A program made the translations under genes and the position numbers. From NCBI GenBank assembly GCA_031425195.1, contig JANPIX010000026.1, positions 186,001-250,000 on the forward strand: 64,000 nucleotides of DNA, written 5' to 3'. This DNA comes from JANPIX01 sp031425195. Lineage in GTDB: Bacteria; Pseudomonadota; Alphaproteobacteria; Rhodobacterales; Rhodobacteraceae. Within the stretch, counting starts at the first letter, position 1. Every line of letters begins with the position of its first letter. The notes beneath the pieces were generated by a model that worked only from the letters and a program-made list of their open reading frames with translations, was not told the DNA's origin and ran no database searches. Below, piece by piece: positions 24,410 to 33,427 of the stretch.

Positions 24410-25573
24410 TCAGTTTCTTTGGAGGAGTTCGACGTAAAACCCGTCACCACCATCCATTGGCGTGAACTGACGTGAAAAAACTGATACAAACATCGGATTA
24501 CGTTCAATAAATCTGGCAGTCTGCGCGCCGTTTTCAAGCCCCAGCATCGAACAGGTGACAAAGGCCAGATGCCCGCCCGGTCGCACCAGTTTGCCTGCCG
24601 TATCCAGAATGCCGGCCTGTGCGGCACATAGATCAGTCAGCGATTCCCTCGTCAGCGCCCATTTCCCGACCGGCGCGCGCCGCCATGCACCTGACCCGGA
24701 ACAGGGCACATCCGTCAGCACAAGATCAAAGGCAGGTTGCCGCGCGAGGGCTTTGCTGTCTGCCACATCAATCGTGATCCCGGCCCGTGCGGCGCGGGCT
24801 GGCAGATCGCGCAACCTGCCCTCATTGGCGTCATGTGCAGTCAACGAAAGCCGCGCCCGCGCGCCCATGGCCAAAGACTTGCCCCCGCCCCCCGCGCAAT
24901 AATCAAGAACACGCATACCGTCTGCCAAGGGCAGCAGTTCGATCACCGCCTGTGACGCCGCATCCTGCAATTCGACCAGCCCGTCGGTATAGGCACCGCT
25001 CGCCGCGACCTTGCGCGCATGGGCGACCACTTCGACTGCCGTCGTTGCCAATTCAGCAGGAATGGCCGTAATCCCCTGTTCCGCAAGCAATTCAATCGCC
25101 GCCACCCGGTCAATGCGGCGCGTGTTGATCCGAAGAAACACCGGCGCGCGGCGTTGGAGCGTCTGCAGTACCTGCTCCACATCACCACCCAGACTGTCTG
25201 CCAGCAAAGGCAACAGCCAGTCTGGACAATCGAGCCGTTCGGCCTGTGTCATCGCGCGCGGCAGCGGTTGGTCGGGCTCGGCAAGGGGGGCCGGATTGTG
25301 ACCAGTCCCATCGAACAGCGGCTCGATGGGTGTCATCGTGGCGCGCAGTCCCCCCAGAACAAGGCCGCGCCCGGTTTCCGACCCGCCCAGCATGGCAAAA
25401 GACCTGCGGCATCGCACGGCGTCGAAAACTATATCCCGCACCGCAGCACGGTCACCGGAACCGGCAAACCGGCTGGCCCGGCCCCAGTTGGTCAACGCCT
25501 GCTCTAACGGGGCACCCGCAAGGTACCTGTCCAGCACGTCAATCGCGGCAGACAGGCGCGCACCGGGGGTCAA
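24410..25573 (-). CDS. rsmB: 16S rRNA m5C methyltransferase RsmB-like
   Basis: The 387-residue protein probably starts at the TTG at 25573, preceded by AAGGCG. The N-terminal helical NusB-like region is followed by a SAM-dependent methyltransferase domain: motif I LDYCAGGGGKS, motif IV LTDVPCSGSGAWRR with one key cysteine, and motif VI FVTCSMLGLENG with the catalytic cysteine. This is the NOL1/Nop2/Sun family; RsmB methylates C967 of 16S rRNA. It is located 26 bp downstream of guaB. Confidence 0.85.
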   Translation of the reverse strand: MTPGARLSAAIDVLDRYLAGAPLEQALTNWGRASRFAGSGDRAAVRDIVFDAVRCRRSFAMLGGSETGRGLVLGGLRATMTPIEPLFDGTGHNPAPLAEPDQPLPRAMTQAERLDCPDWLLPLLADSLGGDVEQVLQTLQRRAPVFLRINTRRIDRVAAIELLAEQGITAIPAELATTAVEVVAHARKVAASGAYTDGLVELQDAASQAVIELLPLADGMRVLDYCAGGGGKSLAMGARARLSLTAHDANEGRLRDLPARAARAGITIDVADSKALARQPAFDLVLTDVPCSGSGAWRRAPVGKWALTRESLTDLCAAQAGILDTAGKLVRPGGHLAFVTCSMLGLENGAQTARFIERNPMFVSVFSRQFTPMDGGDGFYVELLQRN

Positions 25574-25599
25574 ATGAGTTTCGCCTTACAAGTCATTGA

Positions 25600-27051
25600 T
25601 CACATGACCCGGTAGTTCGGGCTTTCCCGCGTGATCTGCACATCGTGCACGTGGCTTTCCTTCAGCCCCGCCCCGGTGATCCGCACAAAGCTGCACGAAC
25701 TGCGCATCTCGGCAATCGTGCGGTTCCCGGTATAGCCCATGGCGGCGCGCAAACCACCCACCAGCTGGTGTATGACCGCCGCCGCGGAGCCCTTGTAGGG
25801 AACCTGGCCCTCGATGCCTTCGGGAACCAGCTTGTCGCTGGCGGCGTCCTTCTGGAAATACCGGTCCGCAGATCCGCGCGCCATCGCGCCAAGCGATCCC
25901 ATCCCCCGGTACGACTTGTAGGAACGCCCGTTCCACAAGATCATCTCGCCCGGCGATTCGTCTGTGCCTGCAATCGCCGACCCGACCATGGCGCAAGATG
26001 CGCCTGCCGCGATGGCCTTGGCAAAATCGCCCGAAAACTTGATGCCGCCGTCGGCAATCACCGGAATGTCACCCGCCTCGCCCGCCGCGTCCATAATCGC
26101 AGTCAATTGCGGAACACCCACGCCTGCAACGATCCGTGTGGTACAGATCGACCCCGGGCCGATGCCGACCTTCACCGCATCCGCCCCGGCCTGAATGAGA
26201 GCGCGGGTCGCCGCAGCCGTCGCCACGTTGCCTGCCACCACCTGAACCGCGTTCGACAGGGCCTTGATCCGTTCCACGGCGCGGGCGACACCTTCGCTGT
26301 GGCCATGGGCCGTGTCGATCACCACCATGTCCACACCCGCGTCAATCAGCGCCTTTGACCGCTCGAACCCAGCATCCCCCACCGTTGACGCGGCGGCGAC
26401 GCGCAGACGACCCATCTCGTCCTTGCAGGCTTGGGGGTTCAGAACGGCGGTTTCCGTGTCCTTGAGCGTCAGAAGCCCGGTCAACTTGCCCTTGCCGTCC
26501 GTCACCAGCAGCTTTTCGATGCGGCGCGCTTTCATCAGGCTGATGGCCTGATCGCGGTCGGCGGGTTCGTTGAGAATGGCAAGGTTGTCCGAAGTCATCA
26601 TCACGCGCACTGGCGTGCGGTCATCACTTGCAAACCGCATGTCGCGGTTGGTGACGATGCCAAGGACCCGCCCCGCCGCATCGACCACTGGAAATCCTGT
26701 CACATTATACCTCGCCTGAAGCGCCTTGGCATCGGCAAGCGTCTGGTCGGGCGTAAGGGTGATCGGCGCATAGACGATCCCGCTTTCAAACCGCTTGACG
26801 CGCCGAACCTCGGCCGCCTGCGCTTCGATATCAAGGTTGCGGTGAATGACGCCGATCCCGCCCGCCTGCGCCATGGCAATCGCCATGCGCGCCTCGGTCA
26901 CCGTATCCATCGCACTGGAAAGAAGCGGAATGTTCATCCGGATCGATTTGGTGACAAAGGTCGATGTATCGGCATCCGACGGCAGCACATTGCTTGCCGC
27001 AGGCACCAAAAGCACATCATCAAAGGTGAGAGCCTCACGAATTTCCATCAT
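25600..27051 (-). CDS. guaB: IMP dehydrogenase
   Basis: This 483-residue enzyme converts IMP to XMP, the committed step of GMP synthesis. The N-terminus EALTFDDVLLVPAASNVLP and SSAMDTVTEARMAIAMAQAGG are classical. A CBS pair occupies ~95-205. The catalytic loop is GIGPGSICTTRIVAGVGVPQ with the active cysteine, then DGGIKFSGD and GSLGAMARGSADRYFQ for the mobile flap. Two adjacent ATGs (27051, 27048) follow AGGAGG; the second is better spaced. Confidence 0.97.
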   Translation of the reverse strand: MMEIREALTFDDVLLVPAASNVLPSDADTSTFVTKSIRMNIPLLSSAMDTVTEARMAIAMAQAGGIGVIHRNLDIEAQAAEVRRVKRFESGIVYAPITLTPDQTLADAKALQARYNVTGFPVVDAAGRVLGIVTNRDMRFASDDRTPVRVMMTSDNLAILNEPADRDQAISLMKARRIEKLLVTDGKGKLTGLLTLKDTETAVLNPQACKDEMGRLRVAAASTVGDAGFERSKALIDAGVDMVVIDTAHGHSEGVARAVERIKALSNAVQVVAGNVATAAATRALIQAGADAVKVGIGPGSICTTRIVAGVGVPQLTAIMDAAGEAGDIPVIADGGIKFSGDFAKAIAAGASCAMVGSAIAGTDESPGEMILWNGRSYKSYRGMGSLGAMARGSADRYFQKDAASDKLVPEGIEGQVPYKGSAAAVIHQLVGGLRAAMGYTGNRTIAEMRSSCSFVRITGAGLKESHVHDVQITRESPNYRVM

Positions 27052-27209
27052 CGCCTCCTACAGGGGGACAGGGTCGTTTGGCGGTTCCCAATTTCACGGG
27101 TTTCGGGGATTGGCAAGGGCTATCTAGGGAAACGAACAAAACCCACGAAAGGCTTGCTTGCCCGGCGCGGCTGTGATCACTGAAAACCGGAATTGTGGGG
27201 GGCGGTGCA

Positions 27210-27911
27210 ATGCGCGTTGCAGTAATCGAGAATACAAGGATCACCCATCACGGGCAGGTCGGCGTGGCCCTGCACGAAGCGGGTGCCTTGGTCGATCAGT
27301 ATCAGCCTTTCATGGGGCAGCCCCTGCCCCGCACACCAGCGGGCTATGACGCGCTGGTCGTGTTTGGCGGCGAACAGTCTGCGCGCGACGATGCAACCCA
27401 CCCCTACCTGCCGGAGCTTTGCGCGTTGATGCGGCGCTTTTCCGAGGCGGATCTTCCCGTCCTTGGCATCTGCCTTGGGGCGCAGATTCTGGCCCGTGCG
27501 TTCGAGGCAGACAACCTGTTGGGACAGGCACCCGAATTCGGCTGGCAGAACGTCAGCCTGACGGATGATGGTCTGGATGACCCGATCCTGCTTGCCGTTT
27601 CGGCCACCTTCCCGATTTTTCAGTGGCATTCCGACACCTTTACCCTTCCGGCAGAGGCTGTGCTGCTTGCCACATCCGACACTGCGGCCAATCAGGCCTT
27701 CCGCATCGGGCGCGCCACCTATGGCACGCAGTTCCATTTCGAGGCGAACCGCGCAGTCGTTGCAGACTGGACGCGCACCTTTCCCGAACAGACGGAACGT
27801 ATGCAGAAAGGCTGGGCGGCGTCGCTTCCCGACCGTGCCAAACAGCATGGGGTCAGTGCTGATGAAACCGGGCTGGCCATAGCCCGGGCCTGGGTCGGGC
27901 TGATCGAATGA
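27210..27911 (+). CDS. Class I glutamine amidotransferase-like protein
   Basis: The protein is 233 residues from the ATG at 27210 (MRVAVIENTRITHHG), which follows a G-rich stretch; an in-frame GTG at 27195 is less likely. The triad is visible: nucleophile cysteine in LGICLGAQILAR, and histidine and glutamate in TQFHFEANR. No synthetase domain is attached, so it resembles the GuaA-related stand-alone amidotransferases. It is divergent from guaB, which may or may not be meaningful. The substrate is unknown. Confidence 0.8.
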   Translation: MRVAVIENTRITHHGQVGVALHEAGALVDQYQPFMGQPLPRTPAGYDALVVFGGEQSARDDATHPYLPELCALMRRFSEADLPVLGICLGAQILARAFEADNLLGQAPEFGWQNVSLTDDGLDDPILLAVSATFPIFQWHSDTFTLPAEAVLLATSDTAANQAFRIGRATYGTQFHFEANRAVVADWTRTFPEQTERMQKGWAASLPDRAKQHGVSADETGLAIARAWVGLIE

Positions 27912-28246
27912 CGGGCAATCGCCAGGACGCGGGGCGTCCGAACATGCCGTTCGGGGCGCAGGGGCCACGATCATCGACATCGGCTGTTGTTCAGTCCGAT
28001 ACCGAAACCAGTCACTCCCCTTGCGCAACGGAACGACGTCGCGGGATGGTCTTCTGCATTCTGAGGTGCTGAACATACTGTAGTGTCTCGCCCGGCGAGA
28101 ACCCATTGTCAGCATGGATGCGGTCGAGGCTGCCCAATTAGAACCGTGATGGCACAACTGCCATTCTTGCGCGCAAGTGCATTTGAACGTGCTTGGATTT
28201 ATCTTCCATGCAGGCCAAACGCAGCGATATCAAAGGGTTAGACCGC
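27912..28246. other. Gene-poor stretch with a possible gene remnant
   Basis: No well-supported gene is seen here. A short minus-strand frame at 28012-28137 (TTG start, 41 codons) reads plausibly protein-like (LGSLDRIHADNGFSP...), but it is bounded by stops and has no ribosome-binding site, so it may be a relic of a longer gene. A much longer minus frame through 27177-28157 is mostly a shadow of the amidotransferase gene. Confidence 0.3.
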
Positions 28247-28387
28247 CTATTTCTTGGCGTTCTTCGCCTTTTCCTGCGCGTCGACAAGGCGCGCCGTCAA
28301 AGGGTTTGTCGCGGCGGTGCTGGCCTTGACCTTTTCCTTCTTGGGCTTCTTCACTTCCTTGTTGGAACGCATTTGACCTTTGGCCAT
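28247..28387 (-). CDS. Small lysine-rich protein (MAKGQMRSNKE family)
   Basis: The product is 46 residues starting MAKGQMRSNKEVKKPKKEK, a strongly basic small protein with an Ala/Thr-rich middle and a C-terminal charged helix. This N-terminal signature recurs in small uncharacterised proteins of many proteobacteria. The ATG at 28387 has GAAAGGACAGG before it. A longer frame from 28594 is not supported. Function unknown. Confidence 0.75.
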   Translation of the reverse strand: MAKGQMRSNKEVKKPKKEKVKASTAATNPLTARLVDAQEKAKNAKK

Positions 28388-28490
28388 GTCCTGTCCTTTC
28401 ATTTCCGCGCACAGCAGGCCGCCAACCGGCCTGGGTGCAAGCCCCTTGGGATGCGCCTTTCGCCTAGGGCCTGTCAATCCTGCTTTCGCG

Positions 28491-29357
28491 TCAACCCGGC
28501 AGCACCCAACAGGTTGCGCCGAGGGGGGTGACCGTGGCACCGGTTCCGGCCTTGAAATTCGCAAGCCCCGGGTTGGCGGCATCAAGGGTGCCAAGGTCGA
28601 GCGTCATAACCCCTTGATCGCGCAGCGAAAGCATGGCTTGCCACAGCATCGGCCCGTGGGCGAACACCGCACGTCCGGCGGTGCTGGTCCAGCCGTGGTG
28701 ATAAGTGGCCCATGTGCCATGCCGCAGGAACAGCATCGCGGCCTGCATCCCCTGCCCGTCTGACCATGACCAGACCTGCCGTTGATCCGGTGGCCAGCCC
28801 AACGCAAAGCGGGCCGGAAGCGCGCGGTAGCCGCGGGTCTGGCGCTGCGCCGTCTCGGCTGCAAGCAAGGTGGCCAGCGTGGTGTCGTTGCCTTTGATCA
28901 GCCGAAGGCCGCGCCGTTCGGCCTGCGCCAGATGGCCGCGCCACTTGCCATTCAGGTTCGCGCGCAGCGTGGAGGGATCGGGGCCAAGTTGCCAAAGTGC
29001 TTGATATCGTTGCGTAATCAGGGGCACCATCCCCGTCCCCGCCACGGGTTCCGCAGGGGTGGCGATGGTCATACCCAGCCTCCACGCCAGCAGACGCAAC
29101 GCCGCGCGCCGGGTTTCGGGGGAAACCGGCGACAGCCAGACCGGCCCGCGACTGAGCAATCGCAAGCCCGAACGTTCCGTGATCTGGACGAGTGCCATGG
29201 GCACACCGCCGTCGTAGATCACCGCCCGACGGACCAATGCGCCAAGGGCTGCGAGGCCGTTTCCATAGGCCCAGCTTTGCTGCAAGGGCGCCGCGCCAGC
29301 GACGTCGAGCGCGGTTGTCCATTCGGATTGACTGTAACTGTCCCACAGGATTTCCAT
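28491..29357 (-). CDS. GNAT/FemAB-like acetyltransferase
   Basis: The 288-residue protein opens with EWTTALDVAGAAPLQQSWAYG, the typical first segment of FemAB-like/GNAT proteins, followed by LRANLNGKWRGHLAQAERRGL and ETAQRQTRGYRALPARF. The second GNAT half contains QAAMLFLRHGTWATYHHGWT and LDLGTLDAANPGLANFKAG. This arrangement is seen in proteins that transfer acyl or aminoacyl groups to peptidoglycan or lipids. The substrate is unknown. Confidence 0.75.
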   Translation of the reverse strand: MEILWDSYSQSEWTTALDVAGAAPLQQSWAYGNGLAALGALVRRAVIYDGGVPMALVQITERSGLRLLSRGPVWLSPVSPETRRAALRLLAWRLGMTIATPAEPVAGTGMVPLITQRYQALWQLGPDPSTLRANLNGKWRGHLAQAERRGLRLIKGNDTTLATLLAAETAQRQTRGYRALPARFALGWPPDQRQVWSWSDGQGMQAAMLFLRHGTWATYHHGWTSTAGRAVFAHGPMLWQAMLSLRDQGVMTLDLGTLDAANPGLANFKAGTGATVTPLGATCWVLPG

Positions 29358-29402
29358 GACCCGTTAAGGCATGGGAAACCTTAATGCCGCATGAAAGAGG
29401 GC

Positions 29403-29510
29403 ATGAAAACCGATCCCCCGCCCCCGGAACCCAAGGCGACTTTTTGGGTACCGTTCCTGATCACAGCGGTGGTGAGCGGCGTCTGGATGCTGCTTTTATC
29501 CGTATTCTGA
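29403..29510 (+). CDS. Very small single-span membrane protein
   Basis: This 35-residue frame begins MKTDPPPPEPKATF and continues with one hydrophobic helix (WVPFLITAVVSGVWMLLLSVF) to the stop. AAAGAGGGC precedes the ATG; an in-frame ATG at 29391 would add 4 residues. The proline-rich cytoplasmic head and single span make it a believable small protein. It stands between the GNAT gene and aglK and is divergent from the GNAT gene. Function unknown. Confidence 0.6.
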   Translation: MKTDPPPPEPKATFWVPFLITAVVSGVWMLLLSVF

Positions 29511-29539
29511 GCGTATGTTTTCCGTATGCCAACCGTATG

Positions 29540-30625
29540 TCAGCGATAGAGCAGCGATTTACCCTTGTGGAACATATGAACTTTGGCTGGCGCGGCGGTC
29601 AGCGACACGGTCGTGTGACGAAGTTCGGTGTGGATGCCCGGCAGTTTGGCCACGACGGACGCGCCGCCGTCCTGTTTCTTGAAGTACAAAAGCGTGACCT
29701 CGCCCAAGGCTTCGGTAATGTCCACGTCGCCGCGAAACAGCCAGTCGGTGGTGGCCGGAACCATGTCTTCGGGGCGCACGCCAATGTTCACCTTGATCCC
29801 CTTGTCGGCGGCATTGGTTGGCACCGCCGACCGGGCCGTGCCGCCATTGTCGAGCGTGATGACAGTTTCCGCCCCGGTTTCAGAAACCGTGCCGGGCAGA
29901 AGGTTCATCGACGGGCTGCCAATGAACTGCGCCACAAATTCGTTTTCGGGGCGTTCATACAGTGTCAGCGGGCTTCCCACCTGACTGATCCCGCCGCCGG
30001 CCAGAACGACGATGCGGCTTGCAAGTGTCATCGCCTCTACCTGATCATGGGTCACGTAGATCATGGTGGAATTCGGCATCGCCTCTTTCAACTGAGCAAT
30101 CTCGATCCGGGTGGCGACGCGCAGGGCGGCGTCGAGGTTGGACAGCGGTTCGTCGAACAGATAGACCTTTGGGTCACGCACGATGCTGCGGCCGATGGCG
30201 ACGCGTTGCCGCTGGCCGCCGGACAGGGCCTTTGGCAGGCGGTCAAGGTAGGGCGTCAATTGCAGGATGCGGGCGGCCTTGTCGACGGCGGCGGCGATTT
30301 CCGTCGGGGATTTCTTGGCGATCTTGAGTGCAAAGCTCATGTTGTCGCGCACTGTCATATGGGGATAAAGCGCGTAGGATTGGAATACCATGGCGATGCC
30401 GCGCTGTGCCGGGGGCACGTCGTTCATGCGCACGCCGTCAATACTAAAATCGCCGCCGGTGATCCGCTCCAACCCCGCGACCATGCGCAGAAGGGTGGAT
30501 TTGCCGCAACCGGAGGGGCCGACGAACACGATCAGTTCGCCCGTCTTGATGTCAAGGTTGATGTCTTTCAACACCTTGACCTCGCCATAGGCCTTTTCGA
30601 CATTCTTCATCAGAAGATCAGCCAT
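29540..30625 (-). CDS. aglK: Alpha-glucoside ABC transporter ATP-binding protein AglK
   Basis: The product is 361 residues from the ATG at 30625 with GGGAGGAGC before it; the upstream start at 30676 is rejected. It powers alpha-glucoside import with AglF and AglG. Walker A is GPSGCGKST, the Q-loop is in VFQSYALYPH, the signature LSGGQRQRV and Walker B VYLFDEPLSNLD follow, with the H-loop in YVTHDQVEAMT. The C-terminal TOBE-like domain (residues ~240-361) is as in MalK/MsmK/UgpC-type ATPases. It is the last gene of the minus-strand agl operon. Confidence 0.93.
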   Translation of the reverse strand: MADLLMKNVEKAYGEVKVLKDINLDIKTGELIVFVGPSGCGKSTLLRMVAGLERITGGDFSIDGVRMNDVPPAQRGIAMVFQSYALYPHMTVRDNMSFALKIAKKSPTEIAAAVDKAARILQLTPYLDRLPKALSGGQRQRVAIGRSIVRDPKVYLFDEPLSNLDAALRVATRIEIAQLKEAMPNSTMIYVTHDQVEAMTLASRIVVLAGGGISQVGSPLTLYERPENEFVAQFIGSPSMNLLPGTVSETGAETVITLDNGGTARSAVPTNAADKGIKVNIGVRPEDMVPATTDWLFRGDVDITEALGEVTLLYFKKQDGGASVVAKLPGIHTELRHTTVSLTAAPAKVHMFHKGKSLLYR

Positions 30626-30638
30626 CGTACGCTCCTCC

Positions 30639-32273
30639 CTATCCCTTTTTGGCCAGCGCGATGCCGTAGGGGCCAAGCGCGATGCGCCCGTCCCTTATGG
30701 CCGCGCTGCCGAGTTCCGGCGCAATCTGCACCCAATGGCCCTGCGGGGCGCGAATGATCGCGTCCTCCCCCCCCAGATTGAAGGCGCAAAAGATCGTCTC
30801 ATCCGCTGCGCGGACAAAGCTTGCCACCTCGCCTGTCGCGGCGATCGCGTCCATCGTGCCAAAGCGCAGCGCGCGGTGGGCGCGGCGGAAGGCCAATGCG
30901 GCGCGGTAATGTTCCAGCATCGATGCGCCACTGTCGGCCTGTGCCGCCACCGACCGCGCCAAGTGGGGGGCGGTGACCGGCAGCCACGGCTTTGCCTCGC
31001 TGAAACCGCCTTGCGCGTTGTCGGTAACCCAGACCATCGGTGTGCGCGCGCCGTCGCGGCCCTTGAATTCGGGCCAGAACTGGATGCCATAGGGATCCTG
31101 CAGGTCTTCGAACGAAATCTCGGCCTCGGGCAGGCCCAGTTCTTCGCCCTGATAGAGGCAGACCGAGCCGCGCAGACACATGAGCATGGTCAGGTAAGTC
31201 TTTGCCGCCGCATCAGAAAGATCCCACCGCGTGATGTGGCGCACGGTGTCGTGGTTGGAATAGGCCCAGCAGGGCCAGGCATCGGGCGCGGCCTTTGCCA
31301 TCCGGTCAAACGTGTCAACCAGTCCCGTGGCCGTAAGCCGCGTCGGCTGCAACATTTCAAAGGGGTAGCACATCTGCACCTTGTCACCGCCGGAAGTGTA
31401 TTCGGCCATGATTTCCAGCCCGCGCTGGGCATCGCCGACCTCGCCCACAGCGGCGGCACCGTACGGGTCAAGGACGGCGCGGAATTTGCGAAGGAATTCA
31501 AGGTTTTCGGGCTGGTTCTTCGAAAACAGGTGAAGCTGGTGATTGTAAGGATTTACCGAGGGCGCGATGCTGTCATTGCGCAGTTCGGGCGGCAGCGACG
31601 GGTTGTCGCGCAGGTATTTGTCGGCAAAGTAGAAATTGATGGTGTCAAGGCGGAACCCGTCCACCCCGCGCGCCAGCCAGAAGCGCGCGACGTCCAGCAG
31701 CGCCTCTTGCACGGCGGGTTGGTGCAGGTTCAGGTCGGGCTGGCTTGTCAGGAAGTTGTGCAGGAAATACTGCCCGCGCCCGCCGTGCCAGGCCCAGGCC
31801 GAGCCGCCGAACACCGACAGCCAGTTGTTGGGCGGCGTACCATCGGGTTTGGGATCGGCCCAGACATACCAGTCGGCCTTGGGATTGGCCCGGTTGATCC
31901 GGCTTTCGGAGAACCATGGGTGCTGATCCGAGGTGTGGGACAGCACAAGGTCGATCATCACCCGCAGGCCAAGGTCGTGCGCGCGGGCGACCACCGTGTC
32001 AAAATCCGCCAGCGTGCCGAACATGGGATCAACGTCGCAGTAGTTGCTGACGTCATAGCCGAAATCCTTCATCGGCGAGGTGAAGAACGGGCTGATCCAG
32101 ATGGCGTCGGCCCCGAGATCCGCGATATGGTCAAGCCGGCGCGCGATGCCCGCAAGATCGCCGATCCCGTCGCCATTGCTGTCCTGAAAGCTGCGGGGAT
32201 AGATCTGATAGATCACCGCCCCGCGCCACCAGTCTGCGTCCTTGGCCAGAACCTGACCCTTCAGTGTCGACAT
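30639..32273 (-). CDS. aglA: Alpha-glucosidase AglA (GH13)
   Basis: The product is 544 residues from the ATG at 32273. No signal peptide is seen, so it is cytosolic and acts on imported alpha-glucosides. It is a GH13 enzyme of the oligo-1,6-glucosidase/alpha-glucosidase type: WWRGAVIYQIYPRSFQDSNGDG at the N-terminus, nucleophile D210 in GFRLDTINFY, acid/base E278 in AVGEVGD and D342 in YSNHDTVR. It lies between the permease and the ATPase, matching Sinorhizobium aglA. Confidence 0.92.
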   Translation of the reverse strand: MSTLKGQVLAKDADWWRGAVIYQIYPRSFQDSNGDGIGDLAGIARRLDHIADLGADAIWISPFFTSPMKDFGYDVSNYCDVDPMFGTLADFDTVVARAHDLGLRVMIDLVLSHTSDQHPWFSESRINRANPKADWYVWADPKPDGTPPNNWLSVFGGSAWAWHGGRGQYFLHNFLTSQPDLNLHQPAVQEALLDVARFWLARGVDGFRLDTINFYFADKYLRDNPSLPPELRNDSIAPSVNPYNHQLHLFSKNQPENLEFLRKFRAVLDPYGAAAVGEVGDAQRGLEIMAEYTSGGDKVQMCYPFEMLQPTRLTATGLVDTFDRMAKAAPDAWPCWAYSNHDTVRHITRWDLSDAAAKTYLTMLMCLRGSVCLYQGEELGLPEAEISFEDLQDPYGIQFWPEFKGRDGARTPMVWVTDNAQGGFSEAKPWLPVTAPHLARSVAAQADSGASMLEHYRAALAFRRAHRALRFGTMDAIAATGEVASFVRAADETIFCAFNLGGEDAIIRAPQGHWVQIAPELGSAAIRDGRIALGPYGIALAKKG

Positions 32274-32278
32274 GTCCG

Positions 32279-33418
32279 TCACTTTACCGATCCCGCCAGA
32301 AGCCCGCGCACGAGATAGCGTTGCAGACTGAAGAACACGAGGAGCGGGACGGCGATGGAGATGAAGGCCGAGGCGGACAAAATCTCCCAATCGCCGCCGC
32401 GCGACCCCATGAGGTTGACAAGGCTGCCCGTCAGCACAAGCTGATCATCGCCCGTGCCAAGGAACACGAGGGCGACCAGCAGGTCATTCCATGTCCACAG
32501 GAACTGAAAGATCGCGAAAGAGGCGAGGGCGGGGAAGGACAGGGGCAGGATGATCTTGGTGAAGATCTGGAAATCAGTGGCCCCATCGACCTTGGCGTTT
32601 TCGATGATGTCGCGCGGCAGGCCCACCATGTAGTTGCGCAAGAGATAGATCGCGAGCGGCAGGCCAAAGCCGGTGTGGGCAAGCCAGATGCCCATGTATC
32701 CCTTGCCGATGCCGATGGCGTTGTGGAATTGCAGCAAGGGGATCAGGGCGAGTTGCAGCGGCACGACCAGAAGGCCCACGACGGCCGCCACCAAGAGGGC
32801 GCGTCCGGGGAAATCCATCCACGCCAAGGCATAGGCGGCAAAGGCGGCGATCAGGATGGGGATGATGGTGGCGGGTATCGCCACCGTCATGGTGTTGAGA
32901 AACGCTTGCCCCACGCTTTGGCCAGCGGAAGGGTTGAACAGCACGGTGTCATAGTTGTCGAGCGTGAATTCAGGCGGTGTCGCAGCGGTGGCAAAGACAC
33001 GCGGCAGGCGCTGATCCGCAAAGGTGACGGGCGAGGCAAGGCGGTAGGTGCCGTCCGCCTGCACGGTCAGGGTGACGCCATCGCCGAGATCGGCCTGCTG
33101 CCCGGGTTCATAGGCGGTGGGTTCGCGCGAATTGGTGCCCCATTTGCTGACCACCGACGTGTCATTGGCAAAGAGCCGCCCCTCGATGGCAAAGCCGGTG
33201 TCGGTTGGCACCTCTTCCCCCGCGATGCGGACGGCGGGGCGCTGCTGTTCCTGGGTCGACACAGCCTGCCACCAGCCGGACGTGGCGATCTGGTCACCCG
33301 ACCGGAATGACGACACCAAAAGCCCGAAGGTGGGCAGCACCCAGAGTGCCACCAGAAGGATTGCGGACAGATGGACAACCCATGAAAGGGCCGATTTCTT
33401 GCCGGCGATGTTTTCCAT
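32279..33418 (-). CDS. aglG: Alpha-glucoside ABC transporter permease AglG
   Basis: This 379-residue inner-membrane permease is of the MalG type. One N-terminal helix (~10-35) is followed by a large periplasmic loop (~40-165, unusually long for this class but typical of AglG) and then five more helices. The EAA loop for the ATPase reads ENAKVDGATDFQIFTKIILPLSFPA. The start has AGGGGA upstream. It follows aglF by 9 bp. Confidence 0.92.
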   Translation of the reverse strand: MENIAGKKSALSWVVHLSAILLVALWVLPTFGLLVSSFRSGDQIATSGWWQAVSTQEQQRPAVRIAGEEVPTDTGFAIEGRLFANDTSVVSKWGTNSREPTAYEPGQQADLGDGVTLTVQADGTYRLASPVTFADQRLPRVFATAATPPEFTLDNYDTVLFNPSAGQSVGQAFLNTMTVAIPATIIPILIAAFAAYALAWMDFPGRALLVAAVVGLLVVPLQLALIPLLQFHNAIGIGKGYMGIWLAHTGFGLPLAIYLLRNYMVGLPRDIIENAKVDGATDFQIFTKIILPLSFPALASFAIFQFLWTWNDLLVALVFLGTGDDQLVLTGSLVNLMGSRGGDWEILSASAFISIAVPLLVFFSLQRYLVRGLLAGSVK

Positions 33419-33427
33419 GGCGGTCCC

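Noticed and set aside
27177..28157. 326-codon minus frame opposite the amidotransferase gene
   Set aside because: The plus-strand gene has a complete catalytic triad; the minus frame has no recognisable motif and begins in the non-coding stretch.
29365..29384. Inverted TTAAGG/CCTTAA pair before the GNAT gene, considered as a CtrA site
   Set aside because: The two TTAA parts are 13 bases apart, not 7, so it does not fit the CtrA consensus.
30735..32318. 527-codon plus frame opposite aglA
   Set aside because: aglA has the full GH13 catalytic set; the plus frame is a compositional shadow of a GC-rich gene.
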